This document shows positions 1 to 7,564 of a stretch of 28,545 nucleotides of DNA, piece after piece (the first letter of the stretch is position 1; the number at the start of each line of letters is the position of its first letter). The notes below the pieces were generated by a model, which was not told the origin of the DNA, did not search any database, and was given only the letters and a program-made list of their open reading frames with translations. The DNA is taken from NCBI GenBank assembly GCA_014859835.1, contig JACZKW010000107.1:1-28545 (forward strand), read 5' to 3'. This DNA is from UBA9653 sp014859835. GTDB lineage: Archaea; Thermoplasmatota; Thermoplasmata; UBA10834. The position numbers and the translations under genes were made by a program.

Positions 1-879
1 CTCCGTCCCGACGCCTCCGAGCAGCTTGCCCAGATGCACTCCGCGCCTCACCATGGCCTGCGTGGCTCTCGCGCTTATCCTGAACATGTTCCCTCTCTGC
101 GAGCCCACGAACACTATGTCCGCTCCCAGACCAATAAGCGCCTTGCAGACGGATGCTTCGAAAGCGCTCCCTTGGGACGCCGCGATGATCTTGTCCCCGA
201 CCTTCCAGTACTTCAATCTCTGGGCCCCTCTGAGCTGAGATATCTTCTCGGATGTGTCGACGTCTATAGAGACCAGCCCGGTGGCCTCGTCTATCTGTGT
301 GCCGTTCTGTTCCATCAGCTCAGAGAACACACGTAGGGTGGCTGGCTTGGCGAACTTGAACATGCCCGTGTCGGTTATTATCCCCGCCATGAGCGCCAAC
401 GCGGCCTCCCGCGTCATCTTCATGCCTGCCAGTTTCACGAGCTCGTACACTATCTCAGAGCAGGAGCTCTTGCCGTCATCACAATAATAGTACATCGCTT
501 CGGACCACCTGTCGTTCCTGGCATGATGGTCTATCACAATAGCATCCTTGAGGTCGATCCCTTCGGGGAGCTGTTCGGGCCCCGAAGTGTCCAGGACCAG
601 GAGCCTGCCGGGCGGCTCGTCGGGACCCTCGACGGTCTCGATCCCGAGGGTCTTCGTCATCACCTTCCCCATACGATCTATCCCTCCTGGGGTCCAGATG
701 ACGACATCGGGGAAAGCGGATTGCACCACGAACGCGCTAGCGATCGCATCCGGGTCGGCGTTTCCGTGCAGGACAGCCTTCGTCGGCCCCTTCGACAATT
801 CCTCAACTATACTGGAAAGCACGTGTCTCAAGGCTGAATGATGCCCTATGATAAAATAGATGTCGAAAAGACCGTGCAT
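1..879 (-). CDS. DHH-family phosphoesterase (3' end outside window)
   Basis: RecJ/NrnA-like DHH phosphoesterase, a metal-dependent hydrolase of phosphodiester or phosphomonoester bonds in short nucleic acids or nucleotides; the exact substrate cannot be read from sequence. Visible motifs, numbered from the ATG at 879: H38-G-N-A-D42-P-D44 (motif I), LVLD97, the signature D117-H118-H119, and GIITD170TG. These supply the expected metal ligands. The 293 residues seen run to the window edge, where a DHHA1-like region seems to begin. It is the last visible gene of the superoperon, 46 nt after the prefoldin gene. The start is uncertain. A TATA-like box (850-859) lies inside the first codons and would place transcription near 830, fitting a leaderless TTG start at 831 that trims 16 residues. 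The family is clear; the start is not. Confidence 0.85.
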   Translation of the reverse strand, partial: MHGLFDIYFIIGHHSALRHVLSSIVEELSKGPTKAVLHGNADPDAIASAFVVQSAFPDVVIWTPGGIDRMGKVMTKTLGIETVEGPDEPPGRLLVLDTSGPEQLPEGIDLKDAIVIDHHARNDRWSEAMYYYCDDGKSSCSEIVYELVKLAGMKMTREAALALMAGIITDTGMFKFAKPATLRVFSELMEQNGTQIDEATGLVSIDVDTSEKISQLRGAQRLKYWKVGDKIIAASQGSAFEASVCKALIGLGADIVFVGSQRGNMFRISARATQAMVRRGVHLGKLLGGVGTE

Positions 880-925
880 CCTGGTTAGAATGGAGATAAA
901 GGGTTTGTCGGTTCATCCGGTCCGA

Positions 926-1306
926 TCAGTTGTCTTCTGATTCATCGGACTTCTGCGCGGGGCCGCCCTGGAGCGCCTGGGTGATCTGCTGCTGGAGCGT
1001 CTGGTGCCTCTCCCTCAGGTGCTTGTCCTGCCTCTCGAGGGTCTTCACGCGCACCTCTACCGTCTCCTTCTGATCCTTCAGCTCGGTCACGAGCCCGTTC
1101 CTGTCCTTGTTCTGGACCAGAAGCGTCCCGACGTTCTTGAACACCGCCGCATCCTCGGAGGCCCTCTCGAGCTCCTGGACCGTCCGGTCCAGCTCCTTGG
1201 CCTGCGCCTCAAGCTGGATCTTCTGCGTGGTGACCATCTGTATCTGCTGCGTGAGCTGTTGGAACTGCGCGATCTGGTTCTGAACCTTCGGTGGGATGTT
1301 GTCCAT
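926..1306 (-). CDS. pfdB: Prefoldin beta subunit
   Basis: Beta subunit of archaeal prefoldin, the jellyfish-shaped hexamer (two alpha, four beta) that holds unfolded proteins and passes them to the thermosome. The 126-residue product is rich in Gln, Lys and Glu. Two long amphipathic helices flank a short central segment containing VGTLLVQ and DRNG, the usual beta-subunit layout of coiled coil, beta hairpin, coiled coil. The tail is short and acidic. The start is the second ATG of an ATGATG pair: the pcc1 stop TGA overlaps it, and a GGAGG lies at 1317-1321. Starting at 1309 would add one Met. An in-frame extension upstream to 1351 is Gly-rich and lies inside pcc1, so I rejected it. The gene is translationally coupled to pcc1. 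Confidence 0.93.
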   Translation of the reverse strand: MDNIPPKVQNQIAQFQQLTQQIQMVTTQKIQLEAQAKELDRTVQELERASEDAAVFKNVGTLLVQNKDRNGLVTELKDQKETVEVRVKTLERQDKHLRERHQTLQQQITQALQGGPAQKSDESEDN

Positions 1307-1548
1307 CATCTGTTTGCCTCCTTTGCCGTTTCCTCTGCCACATTGGCCCATCTGATATATGAGTTGAGGGCCGCTCTCAGCGATGTGAGGTCGTCCGCCT
1401 GTACGCGAATCGTCACCTCTCCCTCTCCGCCGAGCACATCGACCTTCGTCCGTGGGATGCTCTCTGACATCTCAGGGGACAGCGCGCGCACGACCACATC
1501 GGCATGTACCGTCCTGAAGGTCAACTCCGCCCTGTTCGTCAAGTTCAT
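1306..1548 (-). CDS. pcc1: KEOPS complex subunit Pcc1
   Basis: Small dimerising subunit of the KEOPS complex (Kae1-Bud32-Cgi121-Pcc1), which transfers threonylcarbamoyl to A37 of ANN-decoding tRNAs. The 80 residues match the compact Pcc1 fold: an N-terminal beta region (AELTFRT), a central strand region (EVTIRVQADD) and a C-terminal helix with the family-typical run LRAALNSYIRW. The length is normal. The start overlaps the rpoP stop by 4 nt (ATGA), and the stop overlaps the prefoldin start, so it is translationally coupled on both sides. No other KEOPS subunit lies in the window. Its place between rpoP and pfdB is the usual euryarchaeal arrangement. Confidence 0.92.
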   Translation of the reverse strand: MNLTNRAELTFRTVHADVVVRALSPEMSESIPRTKVDVLGGEGEVTIRVQADDLTSLRAALNSYIRWANVAEETAKEANR

Positions 1549-1679
1549 CTGCCCTTGACCGACTTGCGCACGTTAGGTCTCTCCTTGTAGAACACCTTGG
1601 ACCCGCACTTCTCACACTGAAGTCCCACGGTGTTCATTCCAGACCTGACGGGCTCTTTGCATCTCGAGCATTTGTACAT
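1545..1679 (-). CDS. rpoP: DNA-directed RNA polymerase subunit P (Rpb12-like)
   Basis: Small zinc-binding subunit of archaeal RNA polymerase, homologous to eukaryotic Rpb12, which helps hold the polymerase scaffold together. The predicted product is only 44 residues: it opens MYKCSRCKEP, has a second pair C-E-K-C about 20 residues later, and ends in a basic tail. The two C-x2-C pairs form one zinc ribbon, and the C-terminal RPNVRKSVKGR-like tail is typical of the family. It lies 8 nt after rpl37Ae and overlaps the pcc1 start by 4 nt. The gene is short enough to be missed by length cut-offs, but the paired cysteines, tight spacing and conserved neighbourhood make it secure. Confidence 0.9.
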   Translation of the reverse strand: MYKCSRCKEPVRSGMNTVGLQCEKCGSKVFYKERPNVRKSVKGR

Positions 1680-1687
1680 TCGTTCAT

Positions 1688-2044
1688 CTACTCCTTCTCA
1701 GAGACCTCTTCCAGCCTCTCTTCTTCGCTGAGCACTTCGTTCTCCTCGTCTGCGGCAGCAGCAGCTTTGGCCAGCGCCCTTGCCGCCGCGAGCACGTCGG
1801 TCACTTCGCGTTTGACCGCGACGGGCTTCGTCAGCACGTACGAGCTGCTCGCAATATATACGCCACAGTGTCTGCATTTCCAGATGCCGTTCGCCTCTCT
1901 CTTGACGGATTTCGCCATGCACTTGGGGCAGTCATGCCACTTCTTGCTCAGCTTCTCTATATCCGCTATGCGTTTCCTGATCCTGACGCCGTATCTCGGG
2001 CCCAGCCGACCGGCCGAGCCCACCTTCTTGGTTCTTTTGGCCAT
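1688..2044 (-). CDS. rpl37ae: 50S ribosomal protein L37Ae with acidic C-terminal extension
   Basis: Zinc-ribbon protein of the large ribosomal subunit. The start MAKRTKKVGSAGRLGPRYG is the canonical archaeal L37Ae opening, and the zinc ribbon is C-P-K-C ... C-R-H-C separated by about 15 residues. The core of roughly 90 residues is followed by an unusual tail of about 30 residues that is first Ala-rich (ALAKAAAAAD) and then strongly acidic (many Glu). That makes 118 residues in all, longer than typical members. An in-frame ATG at 2050 that overlaps the rrp42 stop would add Met-Thr; I prefer 2044 on homology. It follows rrp42 with essentially no gap and precedes rpoP by 8 nt. Confidence 0.92.
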   Translation of the reverse strand: MAKRTKKVGSAGRLGPRYGVRIRKRIADIEKLSKKWHDCPKCMAKSVKREANGIWKCRHCGVYIASSSYVLTKPVAVKREVTDVLAAARALAKAAAAADEENEVLSEEERLEEVSEKE

Positions 2045-2049
2045 GGTCA

Positions 2050-2826
2050 TCACCCGGAGAGCTTGGCGCGCACCTCTGCGCCCCGCTTCCTCGACATCTC
2101 GATTATCTTGAAGACCTCGTCCAGCTTGAGCGATCCACTGCCGCCCTTCTGCATGGCGCATATGCTGCCGTTCTCCAAAGTCGCGACCGTGAGCCTCGCA
2201 TCTGCGACCCTCTCCTCGTCGTGGGTCGGGTCTATGAGCAGGTGCTCGCCTATCTTGACCGCGGTTATTGAGATCGGATCATGGGAGATCGGCATCGGAT
2301 AATCCTCGCCCTTGCCCGCCCTTGCCGCCGGCACGATCGCAGACTTCAGTGCGGCCAAGGCTCCAATGTTGCCCGCGTCGAACAGGTTGCCATCGAAGTC
2401 GAGTGCATGGATGTCCAGGAACATTATCCAGACCTCCTTTCCAGCCTCGATGCAGAGCTTCTTCATGTCGACCGCGTGCCCTTCCCTTATGCCCCTGTCG
2501 ATCACGCGGGACACCTCGATCGATTCCTGGTCCGGCGGACCGGATTCGAATGTCTCGCTTGCCAATGGGATGAGCTCTGCGTTCGTGGTCATCACGCCGG
2601 AGTTGGGCGTATCCGGGAACGGCGTCCCCACCATCATCTTGATGCCGACCAGCACGTCCGTTTTGCCCAGTCGGACCCTTGCGGATCCTTCTGCGGATAG
2701 GACGTAGTTTATCTCCACCGTGAGCGGGCGCATCTCGTCGAAGGCTCTCCCGTCGACCCTTGTGCCCTTGGATAGGAGTTGTACTATGTGGTCCCTCTTC
2801 AGGTCGGCCATTACATCCTTGCTCAT
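2050..2826 (-). CDS. rrp42: Exosome complex subunit Rrp42
   Basis: RNase PH-fold subunit of the archaeal exosome hexamer (three Rrp41-Rrp42 dimers), which degrades and tails RNA. In characterised archaea Rrp42 itself is catalytically inactive but builds the RNA channel and completes the active site with Rrp41. The 258-residue product has the family opening KGTRVDGRAFDEMRP, a LGKTDVLVGIK strand and the later segment VWIMFLDIHALDFDGNLFDA. The length is typical. Its ATG directly abuts the rrp41 stop (TAGATG), with a strong GGAGGTG about 7 nt upstream inside rrp41. That implies translational coupling and equal production of the two ring subunits. Confidence 0.95.
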   Translation of the reverse strand: MSKDVMADLKRDHIVQLLSKGTRVDGRAFDEMRPLTVEINYVLSAEGSARVRLGKTDVLVGIKMMVGTPFPDTPNSGVMTTNAELIPLASETFESGPPDQESIEVSRVIDRGIREGHAVDMKKLCIEAGKEVWIMFLDIHALDFDGNLFDAGNIGALAALKSAIVPAARAGKGEDYPMPISHDPISITAVKIGEHLLIDPTHDEERVADARLTVATLENGSICAMQKGGSGSLKLDEVFKIIEMSRKRGAEVRAKLSG

Positions 2827-3594
2827 CTAGGCCACCTCCTTCGGTTCTTCCACAGCATCCACGGACCGCACCTGGTATCTCCTTTTGAGTGCGTTCCTCT
2901 GCTCCTCGTACACCTTCTTGCAACCTTCGATCGCCATCTTCAGACTCTGAGTATACTCATCGTGTGTGAGTTCGCCGTCCATCTGGAGCAGGACGATCTC
3001 TTCGGTCCTCGGGACATAGCCGACGGGCACGTCTGCCTGCCCGAAGTTGTCCTCCTCCTTTCCGAGGTCCACCATGACGGTGTCTGCCGCCTTTCCAGCA
3101 GCGCATGACGCGACCAGGTCCCTCATCGGCACGCCAGCGTCTGCCAGCGCGACGGATGCAGCTGTCAACCCTGCACATCTCGTGCCGGCGTTCGCCTGCA
3201 GGACCTCGATGTACACATCGATGGATGTCCTCGGGAAGTACTCGGTGAACACCACATGCGTGAGTGCCTCACTGGTGATCTTGGAGATCTCGTGGGACCT
3301 CCTGTCCGGTCCCGGTCTCTTCCTGTCGTCCACCGAGAACGCCGCCATGTTGTAGTGGCACTGCACCAGGGCCCTAGTCGTGTTCTGCAGATGCCTCGGG
3401 TGACATTCCCTCGGTCCGTAGACCGCCGCTAGTACCTTGTTCAGTCCCCATTCGACATATGCGGAGCCGTCTGCCTTATTCAGCACGCCCGCCTCGATCT
3501 TTATCGGCCTCATCTCGTCGGGTCTCCGGCCATCGACCCTCTTGCCGTTCTCATCTAGCAACTTGATATCATTGGGTATAGGTGTTCCGCCCAT
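2827..3594 (-). CDS. rrp41: Exosome complex exonuclease Rrp41
   Basis: Catalytic RNase PH-fold subunit of the archaeal exosome: phosphorolytic 3'-5' degradation of RNA, and the reverse polyadenylation reaction. The 255-residue product starts MGGTPIPNDIKLLDENG and continues into KRVDGRRPDEMRP. Phosphate- and RNA-binding arginines are visible in the region RKRPGPDRRSHEIS. The active-site carboxylates lie in EED182NFGQAD188VP. The chosen ATG overlaps the 3' end of rrp4 by 26 nt. A longer frame reaching 3621 would add nine residues encoded entirely within rrp4 and lacks homology. The C-terminal 15 residues are acidic and probably disordered. The family and role are secure. Confidence 0.95.
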   Translation of the reverse strand: MGGTPIPNDIKLLDENGKRVDGRRPDEMRPIKIEAGVLNKADGSAYVEWGLNKVLAAVYGPRECHPRHLQNTTRALVQCHYNMAAFSVDDRKRPGPDRRSHEISKITSEALTHVVFTEYFPRTSIDVYIEVLQANAGTRCAGLTAASVALADAGVPMRDLVASCAAGKAADTVMVDLGKEEDNFGQADVPVGYVPRTEEIVLLQMDGELTHDEYTQSLKMAIEGCKKVYEEQRNALKRRYQVRSVDAVEEPKEVA

Positions 3595-4291
3595 CAGTCT
3601 CACTCTCCATCTCCGGGACATCTCCCAGGAGTTTCTTCACTTTCTCGGTGAGGCCTACGCTGTGCGCCTCTTCCTCTATCAGCTTGACGGCCTTGATGGC
3701 CCTGACAATATTATCGAGGTCCCCGTCGATCCATATCCTGCCGTTCTGCCCGACGTATATCCTGCATCCAGTCGAGTTCTTCAACATCTGGATCATGGAA
3801 CCGCTCTTGCCAATCAATCGTGGTACTTTCGAGGGCGATATGTCCAGGATCATGCCCCCTGTGAGTTTCCTCAATCCGTCCTCCTTCATGGAGATATGGA
3901 TCTTCCTAGTCTCGTCCACATCGATGACCTTGAGTAGCACGACGTCTCCGACTGTCATGAACCTCTTGGTCTCTCCGAACTCCACCCTCCAAGGCACCTC
4001 GTTGACATGCAACGGTGCTGGGTACGGGGAATTGATGTCGACCAACCAGTTGGATGAACTCACATCCACAATCTTGCCAACGACCATGTCTCCTCTATCG
4101 GGCACATATTGCCCTGACAACGGGACAACGCCGACCACGTTCTGCCTCACGCTCTTAATCCCTAGCTGTGCGGCGTATATGTTCTTGCCCTCGTTGAAAG
4201 TCCCGGGACCCGGAGTCAATCCGGAGCTGTCCAGGAGGTCCCCCGGTACAACTATCTCTCTCTCAACATCTTTAGAATCACTTGTCTGCAT
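3569..4291 (-). CDS. rrp4: Exosome RNA-binding cap subunit Rrp4
   Basis: S1/KH-type RNA-binding cap of the archaeal exosome that feeds substrate into the Rrp41-Rrp42 ring. Domain order, numbered from the ATG at 4291: an N-terminal domain with VVPGD and GKNIYAAQLGI (about 10-60), an S1 domain GDMVVGKIVDVSSSNWLVDI (about 65-140), and a KH domain with the G-K-S-G loop in VPRLIGKSGSM (about 145-205). The 240 residues are normal for the family. An upstream ATG at 4306 would add five residues. A TATA-like box at 4316-4324 predicts transcription near 4294, which favours 4291 and a very short leader. Its C-terminus overlaps the rrp41 start. Confidence 0.94.
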   Translation of the reverse strand: MQTSDSKDVEREIVVPGDLLDSSGLTPGPGTFNEGKNIYAAQLGIKSVRQNVVGVVPLSGQYVPDRGDMVVGKIVDVSSSNWLVDINSPYPAPLHVNEVPWRVEFGETKRFMTVGDVVLLKVIDVDETRKIHISMKEDGLRKLTGGMILDISPSKVPRLIGKSGSMIQMLKNSTGCRIYVGQNGRIWIDGDLDNIVRAIKAVKLIEEEAHSVGLTEKVKKLLGDVPEMESETDGRNTYTQ

Positions 4292-4315
4292 CTGACTCAC
4301 TCGCATTCACCGTCA

Positions 4316-4324
4316 GATAAATAT
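4316..4324 (-). promoter_or_regulatory. Internal TATA-like box before rrp4
   Basis: The minus strand reads ATATTTATC within a 174-189 nt gap after the SBDS gene, the widest gap inside the superoperon. The predicted transcription start near 4294 matches the preferred rrp4 ATG at 4291. Nothing else gene-like is convincing in this gap. It would let exosome and downstream genes be expressed apart from psmA and SBDS. Confidence 0.5.
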
Positions 4325-4480
4325 GCCAGCACGGCCCTGGACAAAGATTCGTCCCGAGACCTGCAGCGCATTTACCTCTATCTCTTTTCGAATGGCTGAA
4401 GAACATCTCCTGTTTTAATCTTTTGGTCGTAATAGGGTCCTTTCAGGGAACTGTCTGGCATTGTGATGGAGTGGGCGTGC

Positions 4481-5185
4481 TCACTTGCCCGCCTTCAGGA
4501 CCTTGACGTCGGCCTCTCCATGGGTCTTGTTGTTTATCTTCTCGAAGAACTCCGTTTGCAACCCCGCAGGCATCTCCACGACCCCTATCCAGGAACCGTC
4601 GGTCTGCCATTCCTCCTTGACGATCTTCCCGAAATGGCGGAATTCCTCGTAGCAGCGGCCGTAGTCCTCTCCGGACACCTTGACCGCGATCCTCACCTTG
4701 TCGAACTTGATTGGTATGAGCGGTCTGAGCGCGTCCATGATAGCGGGGACCTGCGCCTCGACAGACTTGAACGGGTCTATGTGTATCCTCGCCTCTTCCA
4801 TGGCGGTCTCGATCCTGGTCGGGGGGTGCGGTCCGCCCGTCTGAGGGTTCATCGCGTTCCTCGCGATGTACTCCACGACCCTCTTGCGCTTGTTCTCCTG
4901 CATCACCTTACGCTGTTCCGTGGTGAGCTGGACCTCGCCCTTGAGGATGATGATTTTCGCGACCTCCATCGGGTCCGTGGTCCCGAAGATCTCCTTGATC
5001 TTGTCCTCGGACGCCCTGGTGCCCTTCTTAGCGTTCTTGAAAATGGTGTCTATCGCCATGTGGTCCAGAAGGTCTACCTCTTTGCCGTCCTTCATCTTCT
5101 GGACGACGTCTGGGTCTATCAGTATCTCGAAGCTCTCGCCATGAGATTCCATCCTGGCGACTATCGCCTCATCGAGGTCGACCAT
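4481..5185 (-). CDS. sdo1: SBDS/Sdo1 ribosome maturation factor
   Basis: Archaeal orthologue of Shwachman-Bodian-Diamond syndrome protein, which with EF-2-type GTPases helps release the anti-association factor aIF6 from nascent 50S subunits. The 234-residue product shows the expected three parts: an N-terminal FYSH domain (start to about 90, with GESFEILIDPD and the later TRASEDKIKEIFGTTD), a helical middle domain (TTEQRKVMQENKRKRVVEYI) and a C-terminal ferredoxin-like domain (KFDKVRIAVKVSGEDYGRCY). The length is typical. It follows psmA by 10 nt with a GAGG three bases before the ATG. Co-location with exosome genes is the classic arrangement that first linked SBDS to RNA metabolism. Confidence 0.95.
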   Translation of the reverse strand: MVDLDEAIVARMESHGESFEILIDPDVVQKMKDGKEVDLLDHMAIDTIFKNAKKGTRASEDKIKEIFGTTDPMEVAKIIILKGEVQLTTEQRKVMQENKRKRVVEYIARNAMNPQTGGPHPPTRIETAMEEARIHIDPFKSVEAQVPAIMDALRPLIPIKFDKVRIAVKVSGEDYGRCYEEFRHFGKIVKEEWQTDGSWIGVVEMPAGLQTEFFEKINNKTHGEADVKVLKAGK

Positions 5186-5195
5186 GGTCCTCAGC

Positions 5196-5918
5196 TCACG
5201 TCGTTAATTTCTTAACGTATCCCTCTACTTCGGGGTCGGTCAATCTTCGGAAATTCGCTCCGACCCTGACGACGCCGATCTCCACGGCCTTCGTGTTCAG
5301 GGTCTCCTCGGTTGCCTTTGATAGCGCCTTGAGTCCGAGCAGAATGGCCTCGTCCACTGTGAGGCCCTCTTTGTACTCCTCCTCGAAGACGTCTATGATG
5401 GCGTTCTTGCCGGCACCGATTGATCCTGCCTTGTATGAGACAAGCGCGCCGCTGGGGTCCGTCTCGTACAGGTGGCAGCCTTGATCGTCAACACCCGCGA
5501 CCAGGAGGGCTGTTCCGAACGGCCTGACGCCGCCGTATTGTGTATAGTTCTGCTTGAAGTCGCAGAGCCTCTTCACGAGGGTCTCGATATCGACCTTCTC
5601 CGCATAGGTGATCTTGTTGATCTGCGCGATCACCCTTGCGTGGTCCACGAGCACCCTCGCATCCGCGACCAGTCCGGAGGTCGCGCAGCCTATGTGCTCG
5701 TCGATCTGGAATATCTTCTCTATCGAGCGTGATTCGATGAGCCTGCTCGCTATCCTCTTGTCGACTATGAGTGCGACACCGTCCTTGAACTTCAAACCGA
5801 CTGTCGTAGTGCCTCTCTTAACTGCTTCTCTTGCGTATTCGACCTGGAATAGTCTGCCATCGGGTGAGAACACCGTGATTGCCCGGTCATACGCCATCTG
5901 TCCTGGCTGCATCTTCAT
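5196..5918 (-). CDS. psmA: Proteasome subunit alpha
   Basis: Alpha subunit forming the outer, gating rings of the archaeal 20S proteasome; it is not itself proteolytic. The 240-residue protein opens with the N-terminal gate region and the alpha signature YDRAITVFSPDGRLFQVEYA, followed by TTTVGLKFKDGVAL and the region VRPFGTALLVAGVD. The length is typical. Two ATGs (5918 and 5912) are possible. A GAGGTG lies just upstream, so 5912 has the better ribosome-site spacing, while a TATA-like box at 5941-5948 places a transcription start close to 5918. No beta subunit or PAN ATPase is in the window. Together with the exosome genes downstream it forms the proteasome-exosome superoperon. Confidence 0.95.
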   Translation of the reverse strand: MKMQPGQMAYDRAITVFSPDGRLFQVEYAREAVKRGTTTVGLKFKDGVALIVDKRIASRLIESRSIEKIFQIDEHIGCATSGLVADARVLVDHARVIAQINKITYAEKVDIETLVKRLCDFKQNYTQYGGVRPFGTALLVAGVDDQGCHLYETDPSGALVSYKAGSIGAGKNAIIDVFEEEYKEGLTVDEAILLGLKALSKATEETLNTKAVEIGVVRVGANFRRLTDPEVEGYVKKLTT

Positions 5919-5940
5919 TACACCTCTTTTCTTGACTGTG

Positions 5941-5948
5941 ATATAAGC
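5941..5948 (-). promoter_or_regulatory. Proximal TATA-like box for psmA
   Basis: The minus strand reads GCTTATATCAC. Its centre is about 26 nt before the psmA ATG at 5918, the distance expected for a leaderless or near-leaderless archaeal transcript. Assigned from spacing and composition only. Confidence 0.5.
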
Positions 5949-5999
5949 CTAGCTAGCATATCGCCCGCTATGTCCGGAAAGTGCCTAACGCGGTTGCCG

Positions 6000-6007
6000 G
6001 TATAAAG
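6000..6007 (-). promoter_or_regulatory. Distal TATA-like box for psmA
   Basis: The minus strand reads AACCTTTATACC. It predicts a start near 5978 and a leader of about 60 nt containing the GAGGTG ribosome site. Two boxes within 146 nt suggest two psmA promoters in addition to read-through from rnp2. Confidence 0.45.
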
Positions 6008-6064
6008 GTTTTTGGCGAATGGGGTTCTATCAATTATGGCGTGGTGGTCACAAGGACCCCCGAC

Positions 6065-6403
6065 CTACCCCCAAGTCTTCTGCTTGGGCGAGGCCGCCTT
6101 CAGATATTGCCGCTTGAGGTTCTTGATGGTGCCCGAAGTCCTGAGCGTGACTACCTTGCACGGGACATTCCTGACGGAATCCACCTTCGTCAGCACCTCT
6201 ATCGCCTCGTCCTTGAGTCTGTGAGGTACCTTGAGTATCCCGACCTCGGGCTCGAACACGGTTATCCTGAAGTCGTTCTGGATGAGCGTGCCTTTTGCCT
6301 TTGCCAGAAGTGATGAGAGAAAATCGTTTCTGGCGAAAGGTCTCACGCCCTCGATCCTGAAAGCGATGTATCTCCACCTCTCGCCAGGGGCCTTCTTCGG
6401 CAT
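6065..6403 (-). CDS. rnp2: Ribonuclease P protein component 2 (Pop5)
   Basis: Archaeal Pop5, the RNase P protein that pairs with Rpp30 and activates the catalytic RNA in tRNA 5' maturation. The 112-residue product opens MPKKAPGERWRYIAFRIEG, where the RYIAF strand and the following RPFARNDF segment are the family hallmarks. It ends with a basic tail, RTSGTIKNLKRQYLKAA. The length fits Pop5 (about 100-130). The start is 5 nt after the ftsZ stop; a longer frame reaching 6538 lies wholly inside ftsZ and is not conserved-looking. In many archaea Rpp30 sits directly upstream of Pop5. Here ftsZ does, so Rpp30 must be elsewhere or absent. Confidence 0.86.
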   Translation of the reverse strand: MPKKAPGERWRYIAFRIEGVRPFARNDFLSSLLAKAKGTLIQNDFRITVFEPEVGILKVPHRLKDEAIEVLTKVDSVRNVPCKVVTLRTSGTIKNLKRQYLKAASPKQKTWG

Positions 6404-6408
6404 GGGTC

Positions 6409-7518
6409 TCAGCGCACGAAGTCCATGCCATGTTTGGCAGTGTTCTGGGAATCGGGGGACAGCAGCTGCGGGCTCTTGACTCCCGTGAGGACGACCATGA
6501 CCCTCATGAGTCCGTCCATTGCTGGGTCCACGCTGCAACCCCAGATTATCCTCGCGTTCGGATTGATCTTCGCGTTGACGAGTTCGGCCGCCTTCTCCGC
6601 CTCAGTGACGGTCATATCCGGTCCGCCCGTCACCCTGATCAGAGCGCCCCTCGCACTGGATAGGTCGATATCTCCCAGGAGCGGCGATTCGAGCGCCTGT
6701 CTAACTGCGCTGTCCACGCGGTCTCCTCTCGAGGAGGTCTTGTTGTCCGCCTCGCCCATTCCTATGAGCGCGACGCCGCCGTTCTTCATGATAGTCATGA
6801 CATCGTTGAAATCCAGGTTGACGAGCCCGGGCTTGGTGATTATCTCAGTGAGCCCCTTGATGGATTCCATCAGGACTTCATCGGCCACTCTGAAAGCAGC
6901 GTCCAGTGGTAGTTTGGGGACCAGCTCCAGAAGCTTGTCGTTCGATATGACCGCGGTGGTATCGCAATTCATCTTGAGCCGGTCTAGACCCCTGATCGCG
7001 TTCTCCATGCGGATCCTGCCCTCGGCTTTGAACGGCATAGTGACTATTCCGATCGTGAGAGCGCCGGATTCTCTGGCCATCCTCGCGACGACTGGTGCGG
7101 ACCCAGTGCCCGTGCCGCCGCCCATACCAGCAGTGACGAAGACGATGCTGGACCCCTTCACGTACTGTTTCAAGTCCTCTTCGGATTCCATCGCGGCTCT
7201 CTCGCCCACCTCGGGGAGTGCCCCTGCGCCCAACCCCTTCGTCAAGGTCTTGCCAAGGAGAATCTTGTGCGGCGAATGGATATGCAACAGGTGCTTGGCA
7301 TCGGTGTTCGCGGCGACAATGTCGGCACCGAATATGCCCGATTGCTGTAGACGGTTGACCGTGTTGGAACCTCCGCCTCCACATCCTACGATAGTTATGT
7401 TCACCTTCAGCTTCTCGACTATCTTGGCAAGCTCCTCATCCTCGGGAATGCCCATCTTGTCCTTCGTGCTCTTTTCCATCGCGTGCAGCTCGAGAGCATC
7501 ATCTATGAGTGATTTCAT
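6409..7518 (-). CDS. ftsZ: Cell division GTPase FtsZ (paralog A)
   Basis: Tubulin-like GTPase that polymerises into the division ring. The 369 residues show GCGGGGSNTVNR (nucleotide-binding loop, about 45-56), the tubulin/FtsZ signature GGGTGTG at 133-139, FKAEGRIRMENA, and the catalytic T7 loop GLVNLDFNDV with its aspartates. All catalytic elements are intact. The C-terminus is short and ends GMDFVR, matching the end of the divergent paralog and probably the anchor-binding peptide. A TATA-like box at 7565-7572 and a GGGATG ribosome site precede the ATG. The rnp2 gene follows after 5 nt, so ftsZ may head a transcript reading towards the proteasome-exosome genes. FtsZ1 versus FtsZ2 type cannot be assigned without a tree. 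Confidence 0.96.
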   Translation of the reverse strand: MKSLIDDALELHAMEKSTKDKMGIPEDEELAKIVEKLKVNITIVGCGGGGSNTVNRLQQSGIFGADIVAANTDAKHLLHIHSPHKILLGKTLTKGLGAGALPEVGERAAMESEEDLKQYVKGSSIVFVTAGMGGGTGTGSAPVVARMARESGALTIGIVTMPFKAEGRIRMENAIRGLDRLKMNCDTTAVISNDKLLELVPKLPLDAAFRVADEVLMESIKGLTEIITKPGLVNLDFNDVMTIMKNGGVALIGMGEADNKTSSRGDRVDSAVRQALESPLLGDIDLSSARGALIRVTGGPDMTVTEAEKAAELVNAKINPNARIIWGCSVDPAMDGLMRVMVVLTGVKSPQLLSPDSQNTAKHGMDFVR

Positions 7519-7564
7519 TTCATCCCATCCTAAATTGTTTGCAGGTATGAAATAATCAGCTAAC

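Noticed and set aside
4278..4406. 42-residue minus-strand frame in the SBDS-rrp4 gap starting after CAGGAG
   Set aside because: Ribosome-site spacing is zero, it overlaps the rrp4 start and promoter, and the composition is not protein-like.
4463..5215. Plus-strand 250-codon frame opposite SBDS
   Set aside because: Antisense shadow of SBDS with skewed Leu/Arg/Asp composition and no ribosome site; SBDS on the other strand is unmistakable.
6425..7555. Plus-strand 376-codon frame opposite ftsZ
   Set aside because: Ser/Pro/Ala-rich mirror of the FtsZ reading frame with no recognisable domain.
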